Under the pieces are notes generated by a model. The model searched no databases. It saw only the letters and a program-made list of their open reading frames with translations, and was not told the origin of the DNA. Shown here one piece after another: positions 31,447 to 41,114 of a stretch of DNA of 64,000 nt. The translations under genes and the position numbers were made by a program. Positions within the stretch are counted from its first letter, which is position 1, and each line of letters begins with the position of its first letter. The DNA lies in contig JACQOF010000127.1 in the NCBI GenBank assembly GCA_016202645.1, forward strand, positions 62,001-126,000. Reading direction: 5' to 3'. The stretch is from a bacterium (GTDB lineage Bacteria; Lindowbacteria; 2-12-FULL-62-27).

Positions 31447-33528
31447 TTATTCACCTTTCTTGATCGCCTTCAACCGATCCTTGAAATACTCGGCCTCGGT
31501 GGCACGTCCCAATTGTTTGTAGACGAACGCTAGATTTTTGATGACGGATTCGAGTTTGGGGTCGTTGGGTCCCAGCGCCTTTTCTTTCAGATCAAGGGCG
31601 CGCACGAGAAGCGGTTCGGCGTCACTGTAGCGACTTTGATCAAGATAGAGGGTGGCCAATCGCTCGATGAGGTTTGACAATTTCAGAGGCCCAGGGTCGA
31701 GTTCTTTTTCCCGGATGGCCAGCGCCCGTTTGTAGAGCCGTTCGGCCTCCTCGCGGTCACCCCGGACGTGACGAAGCTGGGCCAAATTATAGAGACCCGC
31801 GGCCATAAACGGATGATCCAGACCCTGGGATTTCTCCGTAATCTCCAACGCGCGCCTGATCAAGCGTTCGGCCTCGTCGGGATTGCTGGAACTGTAGAGC
31901 ATTCCCAGATTGAGAAGCCGACGGGCGACTTCGGGATGATTGGGTCCCATTGTTTTTTCGGATACGGCGGCCAGGCGTCTGTAAATCGGCTCGAGTTCGC
32001 CGTCCCGCTTCTCTTTCTGATAGAGCGCCTCCAAAAAGTGCAGGATGGAAACCACCTGCGGGTCGTCGGGACCGGCGGCTTTTTCCATGATCGTCATGGC
32101 GCGAAGGTATAATGGTTCCGCCTCCGATTTTCTGCCCCTGTCGTCAGACAAGCGGGCCAGATGAATCAGTTCGGCCGCCGTGGTCGGATGTTCCGGGCCA
32201 TACGAATCTTGCGCGATGGCGAGGGCGCGTCTAAGAAGCCGTTCGGCGGCGTCATGCCTGTCCCACTGTTGATGGAGCTGGGCGAGGCCGTTCAAACTTT
32301 CAATCAGCTCCCAATGATCGCGGCCGAAAAATTTCTCCTGTACGGCCAGAGACTGTTTGAAAAAACTCTCCGCTTGGGCGGCGTCTTTCCAGGAATAGAG
32401 TTTTCCCAGATGATATAAGCTCTGCGCCACTTTGGGATGATTCAGCCCGTACTTTTCCGTCCGAAGGTTCATGGCCTGCCGAATATGCATGTGCGCGTCC
32501 GATAATTTGAGTTGAGCCATCTCAAGAAGCCCCAAGAGGTCGATGGCGTCGGCATTGTTGCGATCCTGGGCAAGAACGCGCAGGCTCCCGACGCGGGCCT
32601 GATTCGTATCGTTTTCTCGATATGCCTGCCATGCCCGGTCCATTTCCTTTACGGCATCCCGTTTACGGGACAGCGGCCACGGTTTCCAAAGCGACTTGGG
32701 GGGAGTCGTCTTCCGACGCGCCACACCAGGCGATGGAGAGGGGCGGGACCGGTCGGTGACGAACCACGTGTCGGAGAGAAATTGGAGTTTGGCGCGCAGG
32801 CCCGCATGGGCCTTGGCGATGATCTGGAGGCGACGGTGGATATTGTCGGGCGGATAGCGATTGTCCTCAAACGAGAACGCCCTCTCAAAAATGACGCCGG
32901 TGTCGAAGGCGGCCGTGATGATGTGGACGCCGTCTTTGCGGTGGCGAATGACGACCCGGCGAAGGGTTGTGACGGGATTGGCGGGGAGCCATTCATTATG
33001 GAGAAGGTTGACCCAGCCGTCGTCGTTTCTGTAGAAAAGAACTTCGTTGGTTCCGTCTCCGTGGCGGAGAAACCGGATCATATATCCGGAGCGGTCGCCG
33101 GTGCGGCTGTTGGCCAGTGAGCCGTAACCGAATGGCGGCAAAGCCAGTCCGGACCCCGGGCCGAGGGCGTAACAAACAAAAAGGGAATTGGACATTTCGG
33201 CGCCGCCGCCGCCCATATGCAACGTGATTTCACGCTCGGCGGGGTCGATGGGTGAAACGGGCAGAGTGCATTCAATGCCGTTCGGCGGGCTGTTGGGCGT
33301 GTTGGTGTAGGACAGGACGAGATTGCCTTTGGAGATTCGATGGTCGGACGAGCGGACGTCAAAGACCTGCGTGTTTTTGGAAATCGGCGTGTCAAAATTT
33401 TCTCTGAAGAGAAGCGCCGCGGCGGATTCGGAGACCGTCATGACGACAAAAAAACCGGCGGCGAGGAGGTAGAACGCCGCCGGGCAAAAACTATAAAACC
33501 GGAACGGGCAGGCGACTGGAATCCGCAT
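31447..33528 (-). CDS. exported protein with LamG-like domain and kinesin-light-chain-type TPR repeats
   Basis: 693 aa. Signal-like hydrophobic segment at residues 16-38. Residues about 40-260 are beta-rich and resemble a concanavalin/LamG-type lectin fold (RENFDTPISKNTQVFDV, GNLVLSYTNT, GYMIRFLRHGDGTNEVLFYRNDDG). From about 310 to the end there are eight or more 42-residue TPRs of the kinesin-light-chain type (YGLNHPKVAQSLYHLGKLY, GPNHPEVARRLLNLGMLY). It starts 9 bp after the tonB stop, so it is part of that operon; TPR partners are common in TonB2-like systems. Confidence 0.85.
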   Translation of the reverse strand: MRIPVACPFRFYSFCPAAFYLLAAGFFVVMTVSESAAALLFRENFDTPISKNTQVFDVRSSDHRISKGNLVLSYTNTPNSPPNGIECTLPVSPIDPAEREITLHMGGGGAEMSNSLFVCYALGPGSGLALPPFGYGSLANSRTGDRSGYMIRFLRHGDGTNEVLFYRNDDGWVNLLHNEWLPANPVTTLRRVVIRHRKDGVHIITAAFDTGVIFERAFSFEDNRYPPDNIHRRLQIIAKAHAGLRAKLQFLSDTWFVTDRSRPSPSPGVARRKTTPPKSLWKPWPLSRKRDAVKEMDRAWQAYRENDTNQARVGSLRVLAQDRNNADAIDLLGLLEMAQLKLSDAHMHIRQAMNLRTEKYGLNHPKVAQSLYHLGKLYSWKDAAQAESFFKQSLAVQEKFFGRDHWELIESLNGLAQLHQQWDRHDAAERLLRRALAIAQDSYGPEHPTTAAELIHLARLSDDRGRKSEAEPLYLRAMTIMEKAAGPDDPQVVSILHFLEALYQKEKRDGELEPIYRRLAAVSEKTMGPNHPEVARRLLNLGMLYSSSNPDEAERLIRRALEITEKSQGLDHPFMAAGLYNLAQLRHVRGDREEAERLYKRALAIREKELDPGPLKLSNLIERLATLYLDQSRYSDAEPLLVRALDLKEKALGPNDPKLESVIKNLAFVYKQLGRATEAEYFKDRLKAIKKGE

Positions 33529-33537
33529 CGGACGGCG

Positions 33538-34545
33538 TCAGCGAAGTTTGAAATTCAGTTTGATGACGATGGCCTCTCGAAATCCGGTCGGCTCAAAAAC
33601 CCACTGCAAAACGGCATCGCGGGCGTCGGCGTCAATTTCCTTGAAACCGCTGGTTTTCTCCACCTCCGCCGACTCGACCTTGCCCGCGGCCGAGACGATC
33701 ACCCGTAATGTGACGACGCTGTTGAGTCCTTTGCGTTCAAACCAATCAGGAACGGCGGGCAGAGGCGACCGGATAATGGACCTGCGAGTTGAGAGTTCGG
33801 TCCCATCGGGTCGGCCGATGGATGAGGGGAGGTCCGCGGATGAAAGAGAGATGTAATCCGCGCCCTTTGAGCCTCTGGAACCGGCTTGGGAAGACGGCAC
33901 ATCAAACGAGACGACGTGTGTTTTTTCCGCCGCCGGCACAGGGCCGCCGATTTTTGGGACGGGCATTTCAACCTGGCCGGGGTCGTAGATGGACTGTTCC
34001 GAGGAATGAGCGGAGGGCTTCGGACGATCTGACCACTTTTCCGGCAAATCGCGCGAGAGGGGAATGTCTTTATTGGCCGGGGGTAGAATGGCGCGGCCGC
34101 CGAAATAGTCCGGCCGGGTTCCAATCCCGGCCGCGGCCATGCGAGGCGCTTGGTGGGGCACAGATCGCGAAGGCCCGACGGGTCGGCTGGGCGTCGCGGC
34201 TTTCCGGTCTTTGACGATCGTGCGCGGTTGTTCCTTGACGATCCGTGATTTGGCGAGGTCCGCCATGGCGCTCGACGGGGCGGGCATGAATCGGACGGCG
34301 ATGGCGCGGCCGGTCCGGTCAATCAGGCGGGACGAGTGAATCATGCCGTGGGATGCGATGTAGAGGGAAACGAGAAATGAGACGACGGAAATCAGGGCGC
34401 TGCGCGCGTCGCGGCGGTTCCGCTCGGTCGACAGGTACTCGCGAGTCCATCGGCCGAGGATATCCAGCGCGGCTCCGAGAACCCGCGCCGAGCGGTTTTG
34501 TTTTCTCGTCTGCGCCGAGCGGATATACAAGCGTCGTGGATCCAA
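33538..34545 (-). CDS. TonB-family energy transducer
   Basis: 335 aa from a TTG start at 34545, 4 bp after the exbD stop, with AAGG upstream. Longer readings overlap exbD in another frame and are not believed. One membrane helix (SALISVVSFLVSLYIA, about residues 48-65), a long Pro/Ser-rich periplasmic spacer, and a C-terminal TonB domain (LNSVVTLRVIVSAAGKVESAEVEKTSG, DARDAVLQWVFEPTG). It passes proton-motive energy from ExbB/ExbD to an outer-membrane partner. No TonB-dependent receptor is encoded in the window. Confidence 0.88.
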   Translation of the reverse strand: MDPRRLYIRSAQTRKQNRSARVLGAALDILGRWTREYLSTERNRRDARSALISVVSFLVSLYIASHGMIHSSRLIDRTGRAIAVRFMPAPSSAMADLAKSRIVKEQPRTIVKDRKAATPSRPVGPSRSVPHQAPRMAAAGIGTRPDYFGGRAILPPANKDIPLSRDLPEKWSDRPKPSAHSSEQSIYDPGQVEMPVPKIGGPVPAAEKTHVVSFDVPSSQAGSRGSKGADYISLSSADLPSSIGRPDGTELSTRRSIIRSPLPAVPDWFERKGLNSVVTLRVIVSAAGKVESAEVEKTSGFKEIDADARDAVLQWVFEPTGFREAIVIKLNFKLR

Positions 34546-34549
34546 GGCG

Positions 34550-34966
34550 CTACCCTTGCGCGGTTGTCGTGGCGACGGTGGCCTCGACGAAACCGGCGCG
34601 TTTTGCGGCGTCGATGACGGCAACGACCAGACCGTGCCGCGTGGACCGATCCGCCCGCACGAGGAGGATTTTCGATGCCGAGGCCGCCGCGCGTTCTTGA
34701 AGGATCCGGCCGAGGGCGTTCAAGTCCGGAATTTCGCGGTTGCCGACGAAGAGTTTGCCGTCCTGGGTGATGGCGACTTCGGTGTATTGAGGGATTTCCG
34801 CCGGAGTCGACGCGGCGGCCGGGAGGTCGACTTTGATGCCCGGCTGGCCGCGGAAACTGGTGGTGACGACAACGAACATGAGCAGGAGGATGATCGTGTC
34901 AACAAAGGGCACGATTTCGAAATCGAGATCGGACAGAAGCATCCGCTGTTTGCGCCGCGCGTTCAT
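34550..34966 (-). CDS. ExbD/TolR-family biopolymer transport protein
   Basis: 138 aa. Single N-terminal membrane helix with the key aspartate: EIVPFVDTIILLLMFVVVT. The periplasmic domain has GIKVDLPAA, LFVGNREIPDLNAL and ILLVRADRSTRHGLVVAVIDAAKRAG, the standard ExbD fold. It overlaps exbB by 4 bp (ATGA). With ExbB and TonB it forms the inner-membrane proton-driven motor. Confidence 0.93.
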   Translation of the reverse strand: MNARRKQRMLLSDLDFEIVPFVDTIILLLMFVVVTTSFRGQPGIKVDLPAAASTPAEIPQYTEVAITQDGKLFVGNREIPDLNALGRILQERAAASASKILLVRADRSTRHGLVVAVIDAAKRAGFVEATVATTTAQG

Positions 34967-35541
34967 GCGGCCGACCTTGCTTTCCCCTTTTTCATTCCCT
35001 TGAGATACAGCGTTTCGTACTGGCTGATTTTCCGGGAGAGCAGGCCGTTCAGGTAGAACGCGAAGAACAGGGCGGGAATGGCGATGAGAAGCCCCGTGGC
35101 GGTGGTGATGAGGACTTCCGAGATGCCCCCTGCGAAATACTCCATCTGCTCCAATCCCTGCTGGGACAATTTGTGAAACACCTTGATGATCCCCAGCGTC
35201 GCCCCCAGCAGTCCCATCAGGGGCGCTCCCTTGTAGATGGCGGCGAGAGCATGCAGGAACCGGCCGATTTCCCTTTCCAGCACCTCCGCCAGTTCCGCGA
35301 GCGTGGCCTCGGCTTCCTCTCCTTCCACGATCACCCGGGCGGGCGCGAAGGATGGCGACTGTCTGGCGGCTTCAAGCAAACCGTGTGACGGAACCATATA
35401 CAAAAATTCGGCCTCCTGACGTTTGAATCTCCACAACGCCTGAATCCTTTCGGCGATGATAAACAAGCAAGCGATGGCGGTCGCGTAGAGCGGCCACATC
35501 ATGAACCCGCCTTTGGCGGTTATTTCCCACATCTCGTTCAT
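34963..35541 (-). CDS. ExbB/TolQ/MotA-family proton channel protein
   Basis: 192 aa, start MNEMWEITAKGGFMMWPLYA at 35541 (AGGAG at 10 bp; the GTG at 35550 is too close to it). Three membrane helices: residues about 12-30, and the pair GAPLMGLLGATLGIIKVFHKL and VLITTATGLLIAIPALFFAFYL, which is the MotA/TolQ/ExbB signature with the conserved Thr/Ala and Thr-Ala-x-Gly-Leu positions. First of the coupled exbB-exbD-tonB trio. Confidence 0.93.
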   Translation of the reverse strand: MNEMWEITAKGGFMMWPLYATAIACLFIIAERIQALWRFKRQEAEFLYMVPSHGLLEAARQSPSFAPARVIVEGEEAEATLAELAEVLEREIGRFLHALAAIYKGAPLMGLLGATLGIIKVFHKLSQQGLEQMEYFAGGISEVLITTATGLLIAIPALFFAFYLNGLLSRKISQYETLYLKGMKKGKARSAA

Positions 35542-35572
35542 TCGATGCACACTCCTTTCCTTTCTGTTTGCT

Positions 35573-35947
35573 CTATTTCAGCGCCGTCGCGATGGCGGCG
35601 AGGAAAATCATGCCGATGAACCAGTTCCGGACGGGCTTGTTGTCGGGCTTTTTTGGTTTGTCCCGATCGCGCTCCGCCTGTTTGGGTTTTTGCATTTTCT
35701 CTCCCGCTGTCATGTCCGGATTGTCGGACTTGAGTCCCGCCTGCGCCGATTCCTTTTTCATTTTGGATTCGTCGCGCGGCGTCTTGGCGTCGGTGGGAGA
35801 CTCCTCCGACTGCTGGGATTTGTCCTTGCCGACAACCGTCGCCTGTTCGGTTCGATCCACGGCCACGGCCATTTCCCCGAATCCCGAAACGATCAGGCTG
35901 AGGCTCAACACAGCCGTCAATCCCCCAAGAAAAATTCGCTTTAACAT
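35573..35947 (-). CDS. exported 124-aa protein with C-terminal membrane helix
   Basis: Start MLKRIFLGGLTAVLSLSLIV at 35947, with GGTGGAG upstream. Signal peptide ending near EMAVAV; a highly charged Lys/Asp/Gln-rich middle (about residues 33-103), then NWFIGMIFLAAIATALK, a C-terminal membrane anchor. The longer reading upstream is the shadow of the large TPR gene. It lies between the TPR gene and exbB, so it may be a small partner of the motor complex. No family recognised. Confidence 0.7.
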   Translation of the reverse strand: MLKRIFLGGLTAVLSLSLIVSGFGEMAVAVDRTEQATVVGKDKSQQSEESPTDAKTPRDESKMKKESAQAGLKSDNPDMTAGEKMQKPKQAERDRDKPKKPDNKPVRNWFIGMIFLAAIATALK

Positions 35948-35963
35948 TTTCTCCACCTCTCTT

Positions 35964-38900
35964 TCAGTTGTTTGGGTCATTTGTATTTTTTCCGTCCGCC
36001 AATACCCTCGCCTCATGGGCGACGGGGCTGTTTGGGAATTTGGCGAGCAACTCCGCCGCGGCATCTTTGGATTTTTGCAAGTTGCCGGTTTTGGCATAGA
36101 GGCTGGAAATTCTGAAAAGCGCTTCGGCGGCCAGATCCGATTGCGTGTCGGATTCGTGCATGGCCAAAACTTTGTAATAGGCGATGAGGCTTTCCGGCAT
36201 CCGCCCGGACGACTCCAAGAGGTCGGCGGCGCGGAATTGGGCGGTACCGGCCAATGGGCCGTCCCCGTCCGCGAGCTTGTCGTACTCGTCATAGGCCGAT
36301 ACGGTGTCGCCGTAGATGGCCAGGGACTGCGCGTATAGCATCCGGATTTGGTCGGATGCGGAGGCGAACGGTTTTAAGTGGCGGTTCGCCGCCGAGTAAT
36401 CTTCGGCCTGGAAGGCCAGGATGCCTTTCAGGAGATTTGGCGCGCCGGCGGAGACGCCGGACGGCAATGGATCGGCCGCAAGCGTTTTCAGGGCACGGTC
36501 GGCGCCGAGTTCAAAAAGCGTTTGGGTCAATTGATGGTAGACGGTCCGGGCGGCCGCGTCACTCAAGTTTTCGCGTCTTTTCCATGCCGCCTGCAAATAT
36601 GGCCGTGCCTCCAGCCACAGTTTTTGAGAGGCGGCGTCTTGCGCGATTCGATAGGATGACCATGCGACATAGAACGTCTCGGAGGATGATCCGTCGGCGA
36701 TCTTATGAAAATCCGCCAAGGCGGCCTGGGTGTCCGAGAGGGCCAGCCGCGAAAGGGCCGAGACGTAGCGCGCGGCGAGTTTGGAGACGCCGAGCCTGTT
36801 TTCGATAAGATCGGCGATGCGGATGACGTCGAGGTGGCGTTTATCCTGCGCGGCGGCGTCGAGGAGAGCATCGGCGGCGCGTAAAGCCCACTCGCCCGTC
36901 GCGCCTCGTTGCAGATACTCTTCGAGGATCGGCAGCCCCCGCGCGCCACGCGAGACGGCGAGTTTGACCTTGCGGGATTCGGCCTGTTCCCGCAGATCGG
37001 CCCCGGCGTCACGATTGTTCTGGATGGACGTGTAGATGGCGTCGGCGCGGTCGGGATTGTCCATCGATTCGTGAAGTTGCGCGGACGTCAGGAGGACTTC
37101 CGTTCGGCGGCGCGCCGGGACGTCCATGGCCAGAAGGTCATATATGGCGTCCTGGGATTTGTCGTCGTCCTTCAGGGCCAATCGCGCCCATAGGTTGTAT
37201 TCCGCGGCGGCAATCTGATTCTGGCGGCCGGAAATATTTTTTTTGAATTTATCGTAGAGCCGGACGATTTCCGAGGGTTCGGCGGCCGATTTGGCGGCGG
37301 CGAAGACGTTGATGAGGGCTTCCTGGAAAAAGGGCGCGGATTTCCCGTTCGGCGCGTCGAGAATGGATACAAGGATCTCCCGCGCCCGAGCGTATTCCTT
37401 TTGATCCATCAGATGGTTGCCGTAGCGGAACCGGGCGGCGAGGCGGATTTCATCGTCGGGGAAATCGATGAGACGTTTATAAAGTTCGACGGCGCCTTTA
37501 TCTCCAAGCTGGGAGAGGGCCTCAGCCCGGTAAAAATCGAAATTGGCGCGGACAACGGAGTCGATGTCCTTTGCGCCGAATCCCTCCAGCGCGCCGATCG
37601 CCTCCCGCGGTCGGCGGAGTTTGACGGCGGCGTCAGCGGCGGCGAGGGCGATTTCGGGGTTGGGGCCGTACGCGGCGCGGTGAGATCGGGCCAAAGTCAG
37701 GACCATGTCGGAGTCTTCGCGTTTTTTCGCAATGCGCACGCGGAGCCGCATCATCTCCTCCGCCACCGTGCGTTCAACTTTTCGTTTTTCGAGAAAATCA
37801 AGTTTTCGTTCCGCGGCGTCGAGGTCGCCGCGATTTTGGTAAAGCCGCGCCGCTTCCATCGCCACATCCACAGCAAGCGGAACATCGGGATTTTGCTGTA
37901 AGAACCGTTCGAATCCGCTCAATGCGCTTTCCGCAAACCCGAGCTTGATTTTGCACAGTCCCGCGGCATAGGCGGCTTCCCGGCCCCATCCCGTAGCGGC
38001 ATGGGTTTCGGCGAGCGCAGTATAGCGGTTGAGAGCAGATTTGAAGCGTTTGAGGTTATATTCGCAGTCGGCCCGACGCAGATAGGATTCGATCAGAAGC
38101 TCCGTATCGGCCGATGGGCCGACGTCTTCGAAATAGGGGACAGCTTCATCGAATCGCTCGGCGTCAAAGAGCGTCATGCCCATCAGAAAGTTTGCTCTGG
38201 ACGAAATTACGGGATCCCGAATGCGGCCCGCGAGGCGCTTGAAATCCGATTCCAATTCCGCGTATCGCTCCCTCCGGTAGAGCAACGAAAAGAGGCCGTA
38301 GATGCTGTTATCCATCGTCTGCGGCGGCGCGGCCGGTTTGGCGAGCGCTTCGCGGTAGAGCTGTTCCGCCGCCGGCCATTTGGCAAGAGTTACTTTGACG
38401 TAGCCGAGTTTGTAGAGGAAGGCGGGATCGGATTTGAAGGATTTGAGCGCGCTCAATGGCTCCAAAATCACCTCGGCCTCAAGGAAGCGGCTCTGAAGGA
38501 TGCGGACGGATGCCATGTTGTATTGAGCGTCCGAGAGGAACGGGCTGGAGAGAATGTCTTTAAGAGATTTGCCGGAAAGCAATTTGCCAAATTCCATTTC
38601 GGCATCGTCCGGCCGGCTTTCTTCAACCGCCATGACGCCGAGATGGAATCGCGCTTCGGCGGCGTATTTACCGGCCGAATGCACATCCAAATACGAGCGG
38701 AAGGCCGTTTTGGCGTTGAGGGACTCGCCCGTTCCCTGAAGAATTCGGGCGCGCCAGAAATCAGCGTCGTCGGCCAAATCCGGCATGGGGCGGTTCGTCA
38801 GCCAACGGGACAGCCTGTCCAAGGCGTCCTGGGCGGCCGGGAGGTCACGCAGTTTAAAGTGAGCCAGTGTTTTGTAGTAAAGAGTCTTGCCGTAGATTTC

Positions 38901-40748
38901 GGCGTCGGATGGGAATTTGCCGAGCATGTCGGTCGTGTATCTCAAAAGATTTTTGTAATTTTCAGCGGCATAAAGGCGGTCGAAGATGAAGGCATAGGCG
39001 CGGGCGTCGCCCACGGCGGCGGCAAAGGCGTCGATGGTTTCGATCAGACTTTTCCTCGCGTGTTTCACCGAAAAATCGACAAGGTGCGAATAGGCGAGGA
39101 AGAGCGCGTCGGCATCGACCTGTTTGGCGGCGGTGACGGCCCGTTTGTAGGCATCGAGCGCCTCGTCCGGCTTGCCCTGCGCGTCAAGAATGTCGCCCCG
39201 GAGGACCATCGCGGCGGCGGCCGTTGTATCCGTTGCGGCGTCCATTTTAATTTTTGACGCAGTCTCGAAGAACGATTCAAGCGCTTTATTTGCCTTTGAA
39301 TAATTTTTGCCCTGAAAATGAGCGAGCGCGGTGAAGTAGCGGTAACGCTGTCCGGCGCGGGTATCCGTAGATTCGGCGGCCAAAAGACCGAACAGTTTCG
39401 CGGCCTCTTTGGATTTTCCGGCGGCCAAAAGCGCGTCGGCCAGAAAAGGTTTGAGGCGCGGAACAAGGTCGTCGTTCGGTTCCTTGATTCGGTCGAGCGT
39501 CGCGACGGCGGTGTCGAACTGTCCGGCGGAATGGAGGCTGAGCGCCATGTCGAAAAGGCACAGGTTGAGGGCGGGGCGCGTCGGCGCGGCGAGGGCGGCG
39601 CGTTCGAAGTAATCAACAGCGTCGGCATGGCGGCCAGTTTCAAAAAAAATCCGGCCGGTGAGCCGAATGACGCGGTAATCCTTATTTGAGATGCGGGCAA
39701 GAAATACCATGGCCCGGTCGAAATTTTTCTGAAGGAAGGCGGAGTCGGCGCGAAAGAGGAGAATTTCGTCCACCCGGTCCGCCCGGCCGCTTTCCCGCGC
39801 CAGATTTTCGGCGGCTTTGGCCATGTCGTCCGCCGCCTGTCGATTGCCTTTGTCCCTGTAGAGGTGGGCCAACCGCAAGGCGGCGTCGGACCGCAAGCCG
39901 GCGGACGCTGTCTTGTCCTCGAAGACTTCGCTGAATAGGGCCCGCGCCTTTTCCGTTTCGTCCATGCCGATATGGGCCCACGCGCCTCCGTAGAGAGCCT
40001 CGGTGCGGATCTCGCGAGGAACGCCGCGTCCTTTCACAAAAATTTTTCCGTACCACTGGAGGCACTCCTGATACCTGCCCTCATCGTAGGCGATGTCCGC
40101 CAAGGCGATGAGCGCCTCGGCCTGGCGAGGGCCGGGTTTTTCGGCGACGCGCAAAAGTTCCGCCCGACCATCCGGCAGGTTGCCCGCCCGGACGAGGAGA
40201 AACCCGAGCGCCAACCCGGCGTCCTGTCGTTGGTCGGAGGGCAGTTTCGGCGTTGCCAATACATCCCGAAGGATCGATTCCGCGCGATGGGCGTCGCCGG
40301 CTTGGGCTACGCAGTCGGCGAGGGCGAGTTGGGCTTCAACGTGGAGTCCTTTGGAAGCGGGGTCTTCAACCACCCTGGAAAAAAACGCGCCGGCGTCTTT
40401 ATAGCGTCCCAGTTTTTTAGAGGCATATCCGGCGGAGAGCACCGCGCGCGGGGCGAATTTGGTTTCCGGGAATTCGGCGGCGAGTCTTTTGTAAACCCCG
40501 AGCGCGTCGGCGTATTTGCCGAGATTGTAATAGGACTCGCCGAGCATAAAGGTCACCTCGTCGGCGCGCGCAATCACGCCGGATCGGCTCAAAATCAGCT
40601 CGAACCTCTGCGCGGCCTCGCTGTATTCGCCTTTTTTGTAGAAGTGCATGGCGGTATTGAAGTCGCGCGAGATATCCGCTGCGGCGGGGACGGCGGCGGC
40701 ATAAAAGACGGCCGCGCAGAGAACGAGCCTTCGAGAAAATGCGTCCAT
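35964..40748 (-). CDS. very large exported TPR protein (1,594 aa)
   Basis: Start MDAFSRRLVLCAAVFYAAAV at 40748 with GAGAGGG at 6 bp; signal peptide ending AAVPAAA-DIS. The rest is an almost unbroken series of more than 35 TPR or TPR-like helical pairs (FYKKGEYSEAAQRFELIL, LGKYADALGVYKRLAAEFPETKFA, ... GNLQKSKDAAAELLAKFPNSPVA). The N-terminal part resembles YbgF/CpoB and BamD-like TPRs. It is the first gene of the operon leading to ExbB-ExbD-TonB and probably forms a long periplasmic scaffold. A link between motor and outer membrane is inference from gene order. Confidence 0.85.
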   Translation of the reverse strand: MDAFSRRLVLCAAVFYAAAVPAAADISRDFNTAMHFYKKGEYSEAAQRFELILSRSGVIARADEVTFMLGESYYNLGKYADALGVYKRLAAEFPETKFAPRAVLSAGYASKKLGRYKDAGAFFSRVVEDPASKGLHVEAQLALADCVAQAGDAHRAESILRDVLATPKLPSDQRQDAGLALGFLLVRAGNLPDGRAELLRVAEKPGPRQAEALIALADIAYDEGRYQECLQWYGKIFVKGRGVPREIRTEALYGGAWAHIGMDETEKARALFSEVFEDKTASAGLRSDAALRLAHLYRDKGNRQAADDMAKAAENLARESGRADRVDEILLFRADSAFLQKNFDRAMVFLARISNKDYRVIRLTGRIFFETGRHADAVDYFERAALAAPTRPALNLCLFDMALSLHSAGQFDTAVATLDRIKEPNDDLVPRLKPFLADALLAAGKSKEAAKLFGLLAAESTDTRAGQRYRYFTALAHFQGKNYSKANKALESFFETASKIKMDAATDTTAAAAMVLRGDILDAQGKPDEALDAYKRAVTAAKQVDADALFLAYSHLVDFSVKHARKSLIETIDAFAAAVGDARAYAFIFDRLYAAENYKNLLRYTTDMLGKFPSDAEIYGKTLYYKTLAHFKLRDLPAAQDALDRLSRWLTNRPMPDLADDADFWRARILQGTGESLNAKTAFRSYLDVHSAGKYAAEARFHLGVMAVEESRPDDAEMEFGKLLSGKSLKDILSSPFLSDAQYNMASVRILQSRFLEAEVILEPLSALKSFKSDPAFLYKLGYVKVTLAKWPAAEQLYREALAKPAAPPQTMDNSIYGLFSLLYRRERYAELESDFKRLAGRIRDPVISSRANFLMGMTLFDAERFDEAVPYFEDVGPSADTELLIESYLRRADCEYNLKRFKSALNRYTALAETHAATGWGREAAYAAGLCKIKLGFAESALSGFERFLQQNPDVPLAVDVAMEAARLYQNRGDLDAAERKLDFLEKRKVERTVAEEMMRLRVRIAKKREDSDMVLTLARSHRAAYGPNPEIALAAADAAVKLRRPREAIGALEGFGAKDIDSVVRANFDFYRAEALSQLGDKGAVELYKRLIDFPDDEIRLAARFRYGNHLMDQKEYARAREILVSILDAPNGKSAPFFQEALINVFAAAKSAAEPSEIVRLYDKFKKNISGRQNQIAAAEYNLWARLALKDDDKSQDAIYDLLAMDVPARRRTEVLLTSAQLHESMDNPDRADAIYTSIQNNRDAGADLREQAESRKVKLAVSRGARGLPILEEYLQRGATGEWALRAADALLDAAAQDKRHLDVIRIADLIENRLGVSKLAARYVSALSRLALSDTQAALADFHKIADGSSSETFYVAWSSYRIAQDAASQKLWLEARPYLQAAWKRRENLSDAAARTVYHQLTQTLFELGADRALKTLAADPLPSGVSAGAPNLLKGILAFQAEDYSAANRHLKPFASASDQIRMLYAQSLAIYGDTVSAYDEYDKLADGDGPLAGTAQFRAADLLESSGRMPESLIAYYKVLAMHESDTQSDLAAEALFRISSLYAKTGNLQKSKDAAAELLAKFPNSPVAHEARVLADGKNTNDPNN

Positions 40749-40836
40749 AATCAACCCTCTCAAAATTCGGGGTGTTTAATTTTTCTCCGGTTGTTCCGGC
40801 AATCCTTCGATCGATCCGTCGATGGCGACTGTACGC

Positions 40837-41100
40837 TCAGTCCGTCAAGCGGCGCGGTACAGCCCGCCGAAATAGTGCAGAACATCCCGCATCCAAGCCA
40901 AGACGTCCGCGCATACGAAACGTCTGCGGGGTCAGATGCCTCCTGAAGCGCCGGCGGATATCGAGCAGATTTTTCGCCGTTTTGTCTTCAAATATCTCAT
41001 CCGGCGTACCGCCCAGCATGTGCTTAAGGTCGCATCCAAATACTTTTTCCATCGCATCATTTACAAACGTGATCACTCCATATGACCGCCCTATATTTTT
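40837..41100 (-). pseudogene. PAS-domain gene fragment
   Basis: Reads GVITFVNDAMEKVFGCDLKH then MLGGTPDEIFEDKTAKNLLD, a good PAS N-terminal half, followed by diverged sequence to a stop at 40837. No start, effector domain or ribosome site is present. It lies 15 bp after the stop of the 41115-42122 gene on the same strand. Probably the remains of a sensor kinase or diguanylate-cyclase gene. Confidence 0.5.
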
Positions 41101-41114
41101 GGCGGGCGCCCCGG

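Noticed and set aside
34546-34623. Upstream TTG start of the TonB-like gene
   Set aside because: It lies inside exbD in another frame and has no signal or membrane sequence.
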